DNA from: Durusdinium trenchii
Lineage: Eukaryota; Sar; Dinophyceae; Suessiales; Symbiodiniaceae
Assembly: GCA_963970005.1 (NCBI GenBank)
Contig: CAXAMN010000002.1
Coordinates: forward strand, 2,186,384 to 2,250,383
Reading direction: 5' to 3'
Length of the DNA: 64,000 nucleotides
A program made the translations under genes and the position numbers. Within the stretch, counting starts at the first letter, position 1. Each line of letters opens with the position of its first letter. Under the pieces are notes generated by a model that saw only the letters and a program-made list of their open reading frames with translations, made no database searches and was not told the origin of the DNA. Shown piece by piece: positions 23,816-34,202 of the stretch.

Positions 23816-24518
23816 GGTCAGCGAGCGGGACTTTAGTCTTAGACCGCCCGGGGAGCTAGAACTAGGACAGGATAAACAGAAGGAAAGGCACCAACGCACA
23901 AGTGTGTTGAGTGCGATTTCTGTCTGTTACCCTAGATAGCGGGTGGGATAGCCGGGATAGCAACCAAGACCAGGGGCAAGGGGGCAGGGGGAGGGTGGGT
24001 TAGGGTGGCCCGAAGGCAATGCCATCACTGGCGTTCAGGTAAAGCTGCATTCGGCGCATCTTTGACGGAAACCTAAAGAAACCTAAAGAAAGGCCTCAAG
24101 AAAACGAAAAGCAACAGCAGGAAGGAAAAACCAAAAGAACCAGAAGAGATTACTCAGTCGTTCACGTTCCGGACTCTCCTTCCGCTCGGCCGTAAAAGGC
24201 GTCGTTCCGGACTCTCCTTAGCAACCCTTCACCTGAACCTAGAAGCCTCGAGCAAAACTCGAAGTCGTCCGAATGACACATTCGACCCGTGCAAGTATCC
24301 CGTCTTGTTTACTTAGCCAAGTGACACCGCTCTAAACATGCTCATGTGCGAAATTCCGAGCTGGATCTGATCGCAGTAAGCCCTGCGGCGTTCAATCAGC
24401 AGTCCCGCGCTGTTCCGCCAATCAGTGGGATTAGGGTGGGTCCCCCAGGATCTGGGTCTATGCACATGCTGCGCCCCTCGGTGGGGATCACACCACAGCC
24501 CTCAGTGGGACTCTGTGG

Positions 24519-24886
24519 CGACACACACTTTGAGAATTGCTCGCAAGAGCTCAATCGGCAGTGAAGTCCCACTTGACTTGGTAAACGGAAAAAGGCAATA
24601 ACCGAAAGGTGGCGGAGTCAGTGAACTTGTAGATGTTGAACAAGTTGCGGGAATGCATTAGCGGCTTACTGCAAAACACAGGATTGGACAGCTTGTCAAC
24701 AGTTGAGTTATTAAAGCAGGTACGCGCAATCTGCGTCCAGATTGCATATCACAGCAAACTTGAAGTGTCTTCGTTGAGCGGTGACTTCAAGAATGCCCAC
24801 CGCTCCCCTGCCTCTTTTTTCGCGCTGTTAAATTTAGTTTTACATACAAGACATGTGTGCAGCCTTGGAAACAGGCTTTGACACAC
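24519..24886. repeat. Direct repeat A, copy 2
   Basis: Same order of sequence as 22003-22335 with scattered substitutions and one insertion of about 38 bases. Both copies contain the block tagatgttgaacaagttg and end in the acaggctttgacacac motif. Confidence 0.75.
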
Positions 24887-24889
24887 CCA

Positions 24890-27050
24890 CACACAACAAA
24901 AAAAGTCTAAACCAAAACCCAAAAAAGACCATCGGATCAGAGGAACTCCTTGCGAATGTATCTTTGGTTGATTATTAGATAAAATAGATAAAGTAAACAA
25001 ACATTTCTCTGGCACTGGGTCAATTGCTGAAGGGCTTGACCCGTAGTGCGAGTCTGAGCAGCGGTCTGTCTAGGCAGCTCACGCTGTGGGGAGTGCCAGA
25101 GCGGATCCCGCGACTCACCAAGGCTTGTAGTACTCTCTGCCCATACCTCGTGTGGGTGGCCAAGAAACGTTCTTCGGCTGGCAGGGAAAAGAGTAATGTG
25201 TGTAAATATATAAATATAATACATATATATATATGTATATACGTCGTGTCTTTTAAGGTGTTTGTTTGGGATTTAAGGTTTTGGTCTTGCGTTTGAGGTC
25301 TTGGTCTTGTATTCCACGGAGTTCGGGAGATCTGCGATAAATCCTGGTAGAACTTGTAGAGGACAAAGCGCTGTCATGACGGCCACAGCCCTACAGGGTT
25401 CCTTGTCAAATCCAAATTCCACGCCTTGTAAGGTTGTCAAGAAGCCTAAAGCTACTCTTTAAGCCTATACTGGCACCAAGAACGATAAACCAAGTCCACT
25501 TGACAGCCCTTTGTCTCACATGCTCGTCATCTGCACTCCGCACCACTTTGCGCTTGAACATCCCAAAGGGTGGGACCTACCAAACCATGTAAACACACAG
25601 GATGGGGTGAATGGTAGGGTGGGTTGAATGGTAGACAAGCCGGCTTCAAAAGAGAACCAATGGGCTTGCCCTTTCAAAAAGACCAAGGTAAATCCTCCAG
25701 CACATAAACTTGATGAAAGAGAGGGACAGCAATTGTCCTATTATCGTTTGAACCCTCAGAACAAGGTTGTCTAGTCTCCAAAGAGGTCACATTGAAGGTC
25801 TTGGCTGGGTTTTCACTTGGACATTTAAACAAGTAAGGTCTATATGAACACTACCGCATTTCAGGAATCAGTCTAAAACCCTGTGTGTTCTGACAAGGAG
25901 TGTCTGATTGAATAGCCTGACGCTTAGGGGTTGTGGGGTGCCCATTGACCACCCCTGGTGTGTCCTGCTACACACTGAACAATGTGCTCTCACACTGTTC
26001 CGGGCCAACTCCGTCCTGGGGAAGAGGTCTGGATGTAGCGCAAGCAATTTTCCGTATCGGACCTCAGTGATGAGTTTGTCACAAGGACCTCTTATGGATA
26101 GCTGTGCCAGAGAGATTAAGGGCAAGAGGCTCTAGAGTTTCAGATTTGTTGGTGTTGCATACGAAAAAATTTGGATAGCTATGGCTAGGTCATTTGAGCT
26201 CAAAAAAGACTCTTCTGAGTGTTTTCTAGCAGTGCCACTGTGCCATTTGTCAGACCTCACCAATGTTTTTGGTGTTGACCTCCAGAGAGGGTCTCCACTG
26301 ACGCTTTTGTTGGGCTCCAAACTGGGTCGCGAATCTTCACTACCTGATATGACCAAATCGTCAGTAACTACTGATTGCCCACAACACTTTTCCGCTGTTT
26401 TTAACGCGGAACCAAGGGAGTCTGCAGAAGCAACATTGAGATGGTGCCCGTGCCCAGCTCGCATATTTCGTGGTGTTGCACGGTTGCACTGATTCACGAG
26501 TAACACACACACAGTCCATTGCTTTGGCATTCAAGTAGGCTGTGGGGCTGTGGGTGAAAGCTCTTCTAGCCCCAGGAGCGCCCCCCTGAAGGTGCCTGCA
26601 AATCGATCAAAATCGGAATTTCCCACACTCTCAGACTCTCAGAATGAATTTGGCAGTTTTGTGCCTGAACTGATGTGTCTCAGAATGATTCACCCCGGAC
26701 CAGTTCAACATGCTAGAACCCAAACGCCCTTGAAACCGCTTTCAGCTGAACGGTCGGATGTTCGTTCCTAGGGTGGCACTTCCAAGGGTGGCAAGGATGG
26801 CAACGCAGTCGGTGGATGTTAGTCCTTCAGGTTACTTCGGGTGTGTATTTGAACAGGGAGACATCCAACGTTTTGGTCTATGTTCCTTCTTCCACAAAGG
26901 TCGAACTCGGGGAGTCTCCGTATTTTGATACACAGTTTTAATATGGATACAAAGCGAAAAAATAATGCAAAGCAAAAGACTGCCAAAGAATCCTCGTGTC
27001 AATGGCTCTTCTCTTTTGCTCCGCCCGCCTTCCCACCTGTGAGGCCCCCC
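24890..27050. other. No supported gene
   Basis: Contains an (AT)n microsatellite near 25208-25240. No frame on either strand shows a recognisable domain. Confidence 0.4.
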
Positions 27051-27149
27051 CCAGACATGGATTGTACAAAAAACTCTTCATATGGGTGTTTTACAAAAAC
27101 CAGCGTCTCCATGAGAAGGAAGTTCCTTGTCCTTGCCGCACCCTTCATC

Positions 27150-27325
27150 ATGGCCTGTAGAGTCCCCATAGCCTTCTTCCACCCCAAAACCGGAAGGCCG
27201 CGCCGGGACGGTTTTTCCTGGCGGCAAAGCGCTGGCCGCTGTTGGTCGTTTGTTGGGGGCCCCAAACATAGATCTCCATCAGGGCCAGCTGCACCAGGCC
27301 ATGGTCCGCACCCACCTGTGCTGGT
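27150..27325 (-). CDS. Coding-like exon, unidentified
   Basis: After a CACAG acceptor near 27325 the minus frame reads VGADHGLVQLALMEIYVWG and QQTTNSGQRFAARKN. A second frame slightly lower (27050-27230) also looks protein-like (LGWKKAMGTLQAMMKGA, LLMETLVFVKHPYEEFF). I cannot tell which frame is real, or whether both are with an intron between them. Confidence 0.3.
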
Positions 27326-27974
27326 GAGAAAAACCCCAACCTTTGAGAAGACGAGTTGAAGGAAGAAAATCCACCCGGACGGAACCCCTGCAGGAGACTG
27401 GTCCATTTCAGGTGATGTAGGTGTTCTTCCTCGAACAGTAGCACTTGGACGAAGCTTGCTGTAATTATCAGGTATCGCCGACGACTATTTTGTGAATGGA
27501 CCGAAATTCTGCAAATCAATTTGCCATGATAAGTTTGAAGAGAAAAGCAGGTCACACCGTTGCGGGGTGTTGCGCGCAACGATGCGGGCCACGGGTTGGA
27601 CCGGGTTGGACGCCGTTAGGTGCGCGAGATACGCGTAAAATCCGCCGACCCCACTCGTGGGGTCAGGCGTGACTGTTGATTAAGGCTAAGGCTATGATTA
27701 AGGCTAAGGCTATGATTGAGGCTATACCTCCCCTACTGCCAGTGCCCTTGGCTTTTCCTAGATTGTGTAACGTTTTCCGCTCAATTGCTAGGATTTTCAA
27801 AGGTTTTTGTAAAATTTACTCATGCCTATTTCGAAGGTGTTTCCAGGAAGTTCTATGCTTTTTCTAGGAAGTTCTGTGGCTTCCTGAGATTTTCCACTCT
27901 TTTTTCTAAGGTGTTTTCGAGGGGTTTTTCTAGGAGCTTCTCCTCTATGCGCTCCGCACGTGCAAGCTTTTTCT

Positions 27975-28197
27975 GCTCTTTTCTAGTGCTGTGCTCGCAT
28001 TCTGCAAGTGTGCCGGTGGAGGCTTTTGGGTTCCCAGATTTTCAAAGAAAAATGCTAACCCATTTGCCGTGCTCTCTTCTGCCTACTTTGCGCCGACGCT
28101 CTTTTCTAGTGCTGTGCTCGCATTCTGCAAGTGTGCCGGTGGAGGCTTTTGGGTTCCCAGATTTTCAAAGAAAAATGCTAACCCATTTGCCGTGCTC
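27975..28197. repeat. 100-bp perfect direct duplication
   Basis: 27975-28074 and 28098-28197 are identical over 100 bases and are separated by 23 bases. A smaller repeat of aaggctaaggctatgatt lies at 27677-27725. Confidence 0.9.
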
Positions 28198-28248
28198 GAT
28201 TTTTCGAAAAAACTCAACCCATTAAACCTAGGCCATCCACTTCCCTGG

Positions 28249-28374
28249 GGGTCGGCGGCTGCCAGGCGCTAGCCTGGTTAAATCCGGGCGCCGGCCAGGA
28301 AGCCCGTGGCGTGCCCGGAGGGCCTTCGGTGGTAACCGAAGGTTATAGACGCTGGCCCTGGCTGCCGCCGACCC
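28249..28374. other. Long imperfect inverted repeat with inner hairpins; structured-RNA candidate
   Basis: Outer arms 28249-28266 (gggtcggcggctgccagg) and 28357-28374 pair at 17 of 18 positions. Inside are a perfect 8-bp hairpin with a 4-base loop (28323-28342, ccttcggt/accgaagg) and a GC-rich region able to form ccaggc/gcctgg and cctgg/ccagg stems. The element is far more GC-rich than its surroundings. It matches no tRNA, rRNA or spliceosomal RNA that I recognise. Confidence 0.5.
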
Positions 28375-28622
28375 TTGCCACGAAAAACGGGGGGACCACC
28401 GGGTCACTGATGCCCCTGTAATTTACAGTGTTTCGTGTGTGTGTGTGTGTGAGGTCTAAGAAACACTGTGTTTTACAGGGTTTTGGGCCCCTTGGCGGCC
28501 GAGAATTTCATCTTGGCGATGTCAAAAAACGTAGGTTTTTTCCAAGGTTTTTGCTTTACGGGAAGAAAAAATCGGCCAAAAAATGTATCGCAAGATGTTT
28601 TCAACATAAAGTGCCTCACATA

Positions 28623-28815
28623 TCCCCAACATAGGCCCAAGATAGCCAACACATCCAACGTGGGGCCAACATACGCCAACATAGGCCCAACATAGGCCCA
28701 ACCTAGGCCAACACAGGCCAACATAGGCCTAACATAGGCCCAACATAGGCTCGACATGGGTCCAAGATGTGCCCAACATAGACCACATGGGCCCAACTTG
28801 GCCCAACCTAGGGCG
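28623..28815. repeat. Degenerate short tandem repeat of aacataggccc
   Basis: Roughly fifteen variants of a 10-12-base unit (caacataggccc). On the minus strand they read GPMLAYVGP-type peptides, which is a by-product of the repeat. Confidence 0.75.
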
Positions 28816-28869
28816 ACCAACCTAGGGCGAAGAAGCGCACCAGATAGCTTCGCTTTGCAGGCCAACCGA

Positions 28870-28975
28870 CAGAGCCAGAGACAGAGAAGACAGAGAGAGA
28901 GAGAGAGAGACATCGAGACAGAGATAGAGACCGACAGAGAGCGAGACGGAGAAAGAGACAACAGAGACAGGCGAC
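28870..28975. repeat. (GA)-rich microsatellite
   Basis: Degenerate gacagaga repeats with a pure (GA)n core near 28891-28908. Confidence 0.8.
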
Positions 28976-29090
28976 CCAACATGGTTGTAAGATTTTCACA
29001 CGTAGTCGACGCTGGGGTACTAGCTTTCGAGCGGCGGGGGCAAGGAGCGGCGGCGAGGAGCGAGACGGCGGACTAGTTTTCGGTTGCAAC

Positions 29091-29580
29091 GACTCTCCCG
29101 ACTTTCGGCTTCTGCTCAGAGAAGCCAGGGCATTCAGCCTCCTCCAGTTTGGAGGATGCTGCTGGGATGCCCCATGTCCCAGCCCCCGCGCAAACCTCTG
29201 TTCTGGCACGCTTTGTTTGTAATTGTTTGTAGGCTACCACGTACACACTTTGCAAGCATGTAGGCTAAGACTGCACGCGTCGCAAAAAAGAAAAAGTGAA
29301 TAAGAAAAACACGATGAAACGTCACGGCTATGCAAACAACCGACTTGCGGACAATGTCTGTGAGGGCGGAGCGACTTCCTCGTGTCACCACCAGGGCTGT
29401 GGCTAGCTGGCATGAGCGACGCTCTTGTTGCCAGCTGACAGCTGCCGCCTCTCATCATCCGTCGAGCTCCATGTGCCTCTTCTCTCTCCGGCGGCTCTCC
29501 CGACTTTTGGCTGCAGCCAGGGCAGTCAGCCCCCGTCACTGGGACGGATGCTGCCGGGGTGCCCGAAGCCCGGCCCCCGT
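29091..29580. repeat. Pair of diverged direct repeats
   Basis: 29091-29190 and 29494-29580 share the same order of short blocks (ctctcccgactttcggct, agccagggca, ggatgctgc, and a gccc-rich end) with many differences. They are old copies of one sequence about 300 bases apart. Confidence 0.55.
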
Positions 29581-29774
29581 CTTCCCTGGAGGGATTGGTC
29601 TCTGTCAGACCCAGACATGCATGCGACCGCGACAGCGACAGGGACAGCTACCGACCCAGACGGCTCCGAAGACAAAGACAGAGACACAGAGAGACGCGCG
29701 CGGGCGCGCCACCGCGCGAGAGCCCTTCCCCACGTGTGCCGGCGCCCGGCTGTCAGGCGTAAGCCTTTAAATAT

Positions 29775-29840
29775 TGTTACTAGATGTTGCTAGTAGTAAT
29801 GCCAGGAGCTATTAGTAGCGTCTTGTTACTAGTAGCGATG
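29775..29840. repeat. CTAGTAG-type short repeat cluster
   Basis: Contains gttactagatgttgctagta, gctattagtagcg and cttgttactagtagcgatg. Related in core motif to the clusters at 2900, 41128, 42356 and 62822. Confidence 0.6.
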
Positions 29841-30434
29841 CCCTTAGCTCCTCACAGTTGAAGCTAAGAGGCCAAGGCTTCACACTCCAGCAACTGCAAG
29901 AAAGCACCCGCCAGCGGACCTTTGGCCTCCACAGGTACTCGCGCGCGCGGTTGGAAAACCCCTGGAGTGTCGGGGGTCGGGGGTCGGATGAGAGCAGGCC
30001 TTTACTGTAAAAATTCACAGATCTCTGAACAAGCCAAGTGAAGAGCTTTTGCTCGCCCAGTTAGATGGAATTTGCCGCTTGGAATCCATGTCCTATCTAC
30101 CCGATATCTGCTGAGGCTTCTAGCCAAGGCATGAAGACACAGGTGACACGCGACATGTACAACGAAAACAACGGGACTCCCCGGGACTGTGGAAAAAAAA
30201 CCTCCAAAAATGATTCTTCCAAGGGTCTCCCAAGCCTCTCACCACCCAAGAAAAGAAATCCGTTGACAAATCTCATTGCAGGGAATCGTTGCAGAAGCTT
30301 CACTTGATAGAATCGGGGATGAACCAAAGGCAGCATCATCCCTAGTTGGGGGTTGTGAGGCCACCTACCCAAAAATCTGACGAAGCTGGTTATACAAATA
30401 ATATAATATATATATATATAAATTCAACCAACTT

Positions 30435-30530
30435 TTAATGCTCTTTGTCTACTTCATGCGATTTCTTGAACAGCTCCAAGCACCCAGTCTTCTTCTCCAG
30501 CGCCGCACTTCCTGAAAGGTTCAAAAAAAC
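30435..30530 (-). CDS. Possible terminal exon of an unidentified gene
   Basis: The minus frame reads SGSAALEKKTGCLELFKKSH then EVDKEH and a stop, after a CCTTTCAG acceptor. The composition is protein-like but the exon is short and has no family match, so this is weak. An (AT)n tract lies just downstream at 30400-30420. Confidence 0.3.
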   Translation of the reverse strand, partial: VFLNLSGSAALEKKTGCLELFKKSHEVDKEH

Positions 30531-31129
30531 TTTCGAAACGTGTCTGGTGCAGGCTGCGGATTCTGCGGAGTGAGAAAACCCAAACGCAGCCCGTGGGTCA
30601 AGTCCCCAGACTGTAACATTCTGGACGACATTATCAACTCTTTTGGGGTCCAAACCAGAGCTTCTGCGCAAATGCCCCCAAAAGCCATTCATTCTCACGA
30701 TCACGAGATGGCATGCGGAGCTATATGGATTGGTCGCAAAGGATCACTGCGGAGATCTGTCGGGAAAAGGTCTCATGGGGGACCTGAGTTCCAACACATC
30801 ACCATGCGTCCCTGGAAGCTCTTCTCTCCGTCGAAAGCTGTGGTCCGTACTTTGGAAAACCACAAGAATTCACAAGGACCAACAAACCCTGCAGGTGTTG
30901 AAAAGGACAAGTGGTTTAGCTGCAAATGAAAATGCTGCTGGAACTGCCCAAGAGTCACAAGATCTTCAAAGAGCTGCGCTTGCTTCGCTGCGCCATCTCT
31001 TTACTGCGCTCTCGTCACGGTGTCACACGAATGATCAGTCTCTCAGTCTCATCTCCGTGATAACGACGTCGGTTGGAAGATGAGACCAACAAGGAGACTG
31101 GACCAACAAAACAAAGGCACCCGATACCA

Positions 31130-31503
31130 ACGCCTGCTGCGGCTGGAATCGATGTATTTCTGTCGACGCCTGCGATGCTTTTTCGCTGGACAACTCGGAC
31201 GACTCCATGGGCTGATCCTGTATCATCTGCACAGTCTTCCGAGTTCTCGCTGAGATCGCCACAAGCTAATCTGCATTTGGAAAAGCAGCTTTCCCAAAAG
31301 CTTTGGTTTTGGCGGCTTCATCTCTGCTAGCAGAGAAAAGTGGGCTATTCCTTCCAGTCAGCAACAACAGTCTGCATTCCCTGAGTTCAGAGGAAAAAAA
31401 CAACAATCTCAGGGCATCTTCGAAGCACCTGCGTCTCATTGCCAGCTCATCACCCACTCCAGGCGCGTGGGCGAACACCAGGAGCCCTTCCGCCCCGAAC
31501 GGG
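31130..31503 (-). CDS. Coding-like exons of an unidentified minus-strand gene
   Basis: From a CCGCAG acceptor at 31504 the frame reads GPFGAEGLLVFAHAPGVGDE and LAMRRR, ending at a CAG|GTGCTT donor near 31433. A second frame at 31262-31135 reads ISARTRKTVQMIQDQPMESS, which also looks coding. The two may be successive exons. No family is recognised. Confidence 0.4.
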
Positions 31504-31895
31504 CCCTGCGGCGCTGGAGACGTTCATCCTGCGAGGATGGCACAGTTCAGATGTGAAAAGAACATCCAACCTGGAGGATCCAAGAGCCTCAAGAGCTCTG
31601 ATGTGCAGAAAAGACAAAGAACTGAGCTGTAAGAACTGAGTCTGTGTGCTCACTGTAAATGTATTCGAACTCTGCCAACTTCTCGACTCGCTAGTAGTCA
31701 GGCAGCACAAGCAACCACACGAAGCCATGGCGAGAGAGGCCCGCGTCTGTGGCGTGACGCTTGCGCCTCTTCAGATGGATCTAAACCAAAGTCGTCCAAG
31801 AATTTGCATCCTTCTCTGCCAAAAACCACCAACGGCCATCATGTCGCAACCCCATATAATCTCTCCCGTCGCAGACCCAGCCACGAACCTGCAAG

Positions 31896-31958
31896 TGCTG
31901 ATCCAGCTGCTTGACGATCTCGCCCGCCTCCTGGCAGATTCGGTGCTTCGCCTGAAAC
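31896..31958 (-). CDS. Short exon with clear splice sites, unidentified gene
   Basis: GTTTCAG|GCGAAG on one side and TTGCAG|GTTCGT on the other enclose 63 bases that read AKHRICQEAGEIVKQLDQHL. This is a strongly helical peptide, phase 0 at both ends. It is likely part of the same gene as the coding-like stretches at 32065-32165 and 32480-32660. Confidence 0.5.
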
Positions 31959-32064
31959 CGATGAGAACAGGCAAAGCAGCAACACATGTTCCCCCTGCAA
32001 ACTGAGGCCTGTTTGGGAAAGGGGAAGCTGGCTGCCAACGCTTTGCACCCAGAAGCAGCACCGT

Positions 32065-32165
32065 TCTTCACCGAGATCAGCACGAACCCCATGCCTCGGC
32101 ATCCCTGGACTCGGTCCTTGAAAAGGTACAAGACCGCGTCCACCTCACTTGGGAACGCCATGCCC
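32065..32165 (-). CDS. Coding-like exon, unidentified
   Basis: The minus frame reads MAFPSEVDAVLYLFKDRVQG and CRGMGFVLISVKNG. Possibly the exon that precedes 31896-31958; its ends are uncertain. Confidence 0.4.
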
Positions 32166-32479
32166 ACGGGGCATGGCGAACGCACAAACAGTTACGGACT
32201 TCGTAGCGACAACCTCACGTAGCTACAGCTACAATAAACTGGTCTCACATTAGTGGGCTCCGTGATCAAAACAAATGGCGTCTTCGTGCGTCTCTCTTTG
32301 GACCAACAAGGACCATGCATGAAAAAGCTTAAACACCTGGTTTTAATGTCTATGTATGGCGGTGTGTGTGTCTGGGTACCGCAAAATTCATATCCTGTTA
32401 ACCTTCAACTACAACTTCCGGTCAGATTTGGCTGATCTGTCCAGAAGATGTTCCGTGTTCTCCGTATCTCATCCAAACA

Positions 32480-32660
32480 CCGCTGCCATCTCAACCACCA
32501 CGGTCGCCTCCATGGGCTGAACGCCCTGCAGGTTCTGCGTGAGCTGAGTGATGGAGGCTTGCACGAACTGCAGCCCCAGCCTGGGCGGAGCAACCATGTC
32601 CGAAGGGGAAGAATGTGAGGGGTCGATCACAGGTACCATAGACCGGACTTGGATGTTCAC
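32480..32660 (-). CDS. Coding-like exon, unidentified
   Basis: The minus frame reads IQVRSMVPVIDPSHSSPSDM, VAPPRLGLQFVQASITQL and TQNLQGVQPMEATVVVEMAA. The low-stop, amphipathic composition contrasts with the other frames. No family is assigned. Confidence 0.45.
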
Positions 32661-32679
32661 GACCGGGGGGTATCCCCTC

Positions 32680-34200
32680 TAGACTCTATGAATCAACGAA
32701 TAGCCAAAGGCCGGCGCAGCGGCACTTGCAGAGATCGGCCGACATGAGACACGGGATAGCGCGGCAAGCGACATGGTGTGAAGCAAGGCCGGACCATTGA
32801 GTTTTCTTGAACATAAACCCCACACTACAGAAGCAAGGGTTTCCAAGGGTTAGCACTCCCCAACTGGTTCTTTGAAGACCTTTTGACGTCCTACTGATGA
32901 AGCTCATGGTGGTGACCCTTGACTCGTATTTGAGTCCCCTGGCATCAACTGTTTGTTTGGCTCTGGCCCGCATCCAGTTTCCCGGGTCCCATCGTCAATC
33001 CCTGAGGGAGGCACTGCTCATCCACCAGGAAAATTCGCCTAGGATTTGACGAGTGAGACAGGATTTATTCAAAACGTCAACACTTCTTGCTCCTTGGAGA
33101 TCCTTGGAGCACCAATCCAACCGAGCTGTGAAGGAAGCAGAGCGAACGGACATGCATACTCTGCATCATGAGGTGTCGTCTGGAGGCGAAGTGGTGGAAG
33201 AAAACATGCAAAACCACTGGGAAAATGGGCAGTGCGCCATATGATCTTGGGACCTGAAGTGGTATGCTTGCAGTGAGAAATGAAACAAACCTTTGTTGAA
33301 AGATGAGTTGTTTGTTTGAATTTCATGTATCTGATGATGCAAATGATGCCACACTGAGAGGGATGCTGTGGCTGCATGAGGTAAGCTATCAAATTTGTAG
33401 TCACAATTTAAACAAGGGCGAAACATTGTCAAAAACTAGAGCGATCACAATAAACTATGCAACATGCGTGATCGAAATATGTACAGTACGACCTAGAGAT
33501 GAACGGTACCATGCAGTGGATGAATGAAAGGAGTATATGGCATATGGGCAACAACAAATTTGCAGACATTGTTGGATATAATTTGGACCCCCTAAAAATG
33601 CCTTAATCTCAAGGGTCAAAAAATAGTGATTCAAACGCCCTGGAGATGAACGGCCTTATGAAGTGGATGAACGGTACTGTGCAGGGGTGTTCAACTTTTT
33701 CCTTGTGCTGTCTCTCAGAGCAAATGAAGCGGACGGTTGCCGTCTCGAAGCGACCTGAATAAAGCCTTCATTGCTTGGGCATCTAACTCTTTCCAGCACT
33801 GGATTCGCAGTCATACTCCAGATACTTGGTCGCAGACTTGTAGATCTTTGCCAAGCTTTTTCTGAATTCCAGGAACGCCACGTGTTGCCTCAGCCAGCAC
33901 ACACCAACACGTACACACCTGAGATGAGAGGCGGCCGAGACTCGGCCCATGGGATTTGAAACAAATCTCGAAGTCTAGACTCCGACTCTCGATCACGTTG
34001 GCTGTTAGCGAGTGAAAGTGTATTACCTGTTGACAAAATTATACCGGCATAGACCCCAGATAGCACTTCAAGAAAAGGATAGCATGGCAAGAGCGGGAGA
34101 CAAGCTTGGGAGACATTTGACTCAAAGCGGGGAAAAGGATGGAAAAGGTAAACAAGACCTAATCATCTTATAACAGCATCCGCATCAAAGGCAGGCAAGA
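32680..34200. other. No supported gene
   Basis: Two short related segments (gagatgaacggtaccatgca near 33497 and a diverged pair near 33644-33680) repeat about 150 bases apart. Nothing else is recognised. Confidence 0.45.
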
Positions 34201-34202
34201 AT

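Noticed and set aside
23990-24010. gggtgggttagggtgg, telomere-like
   Set aside because: A single GGGTTAGGG-like word without tandem TTTAGGG repeats.
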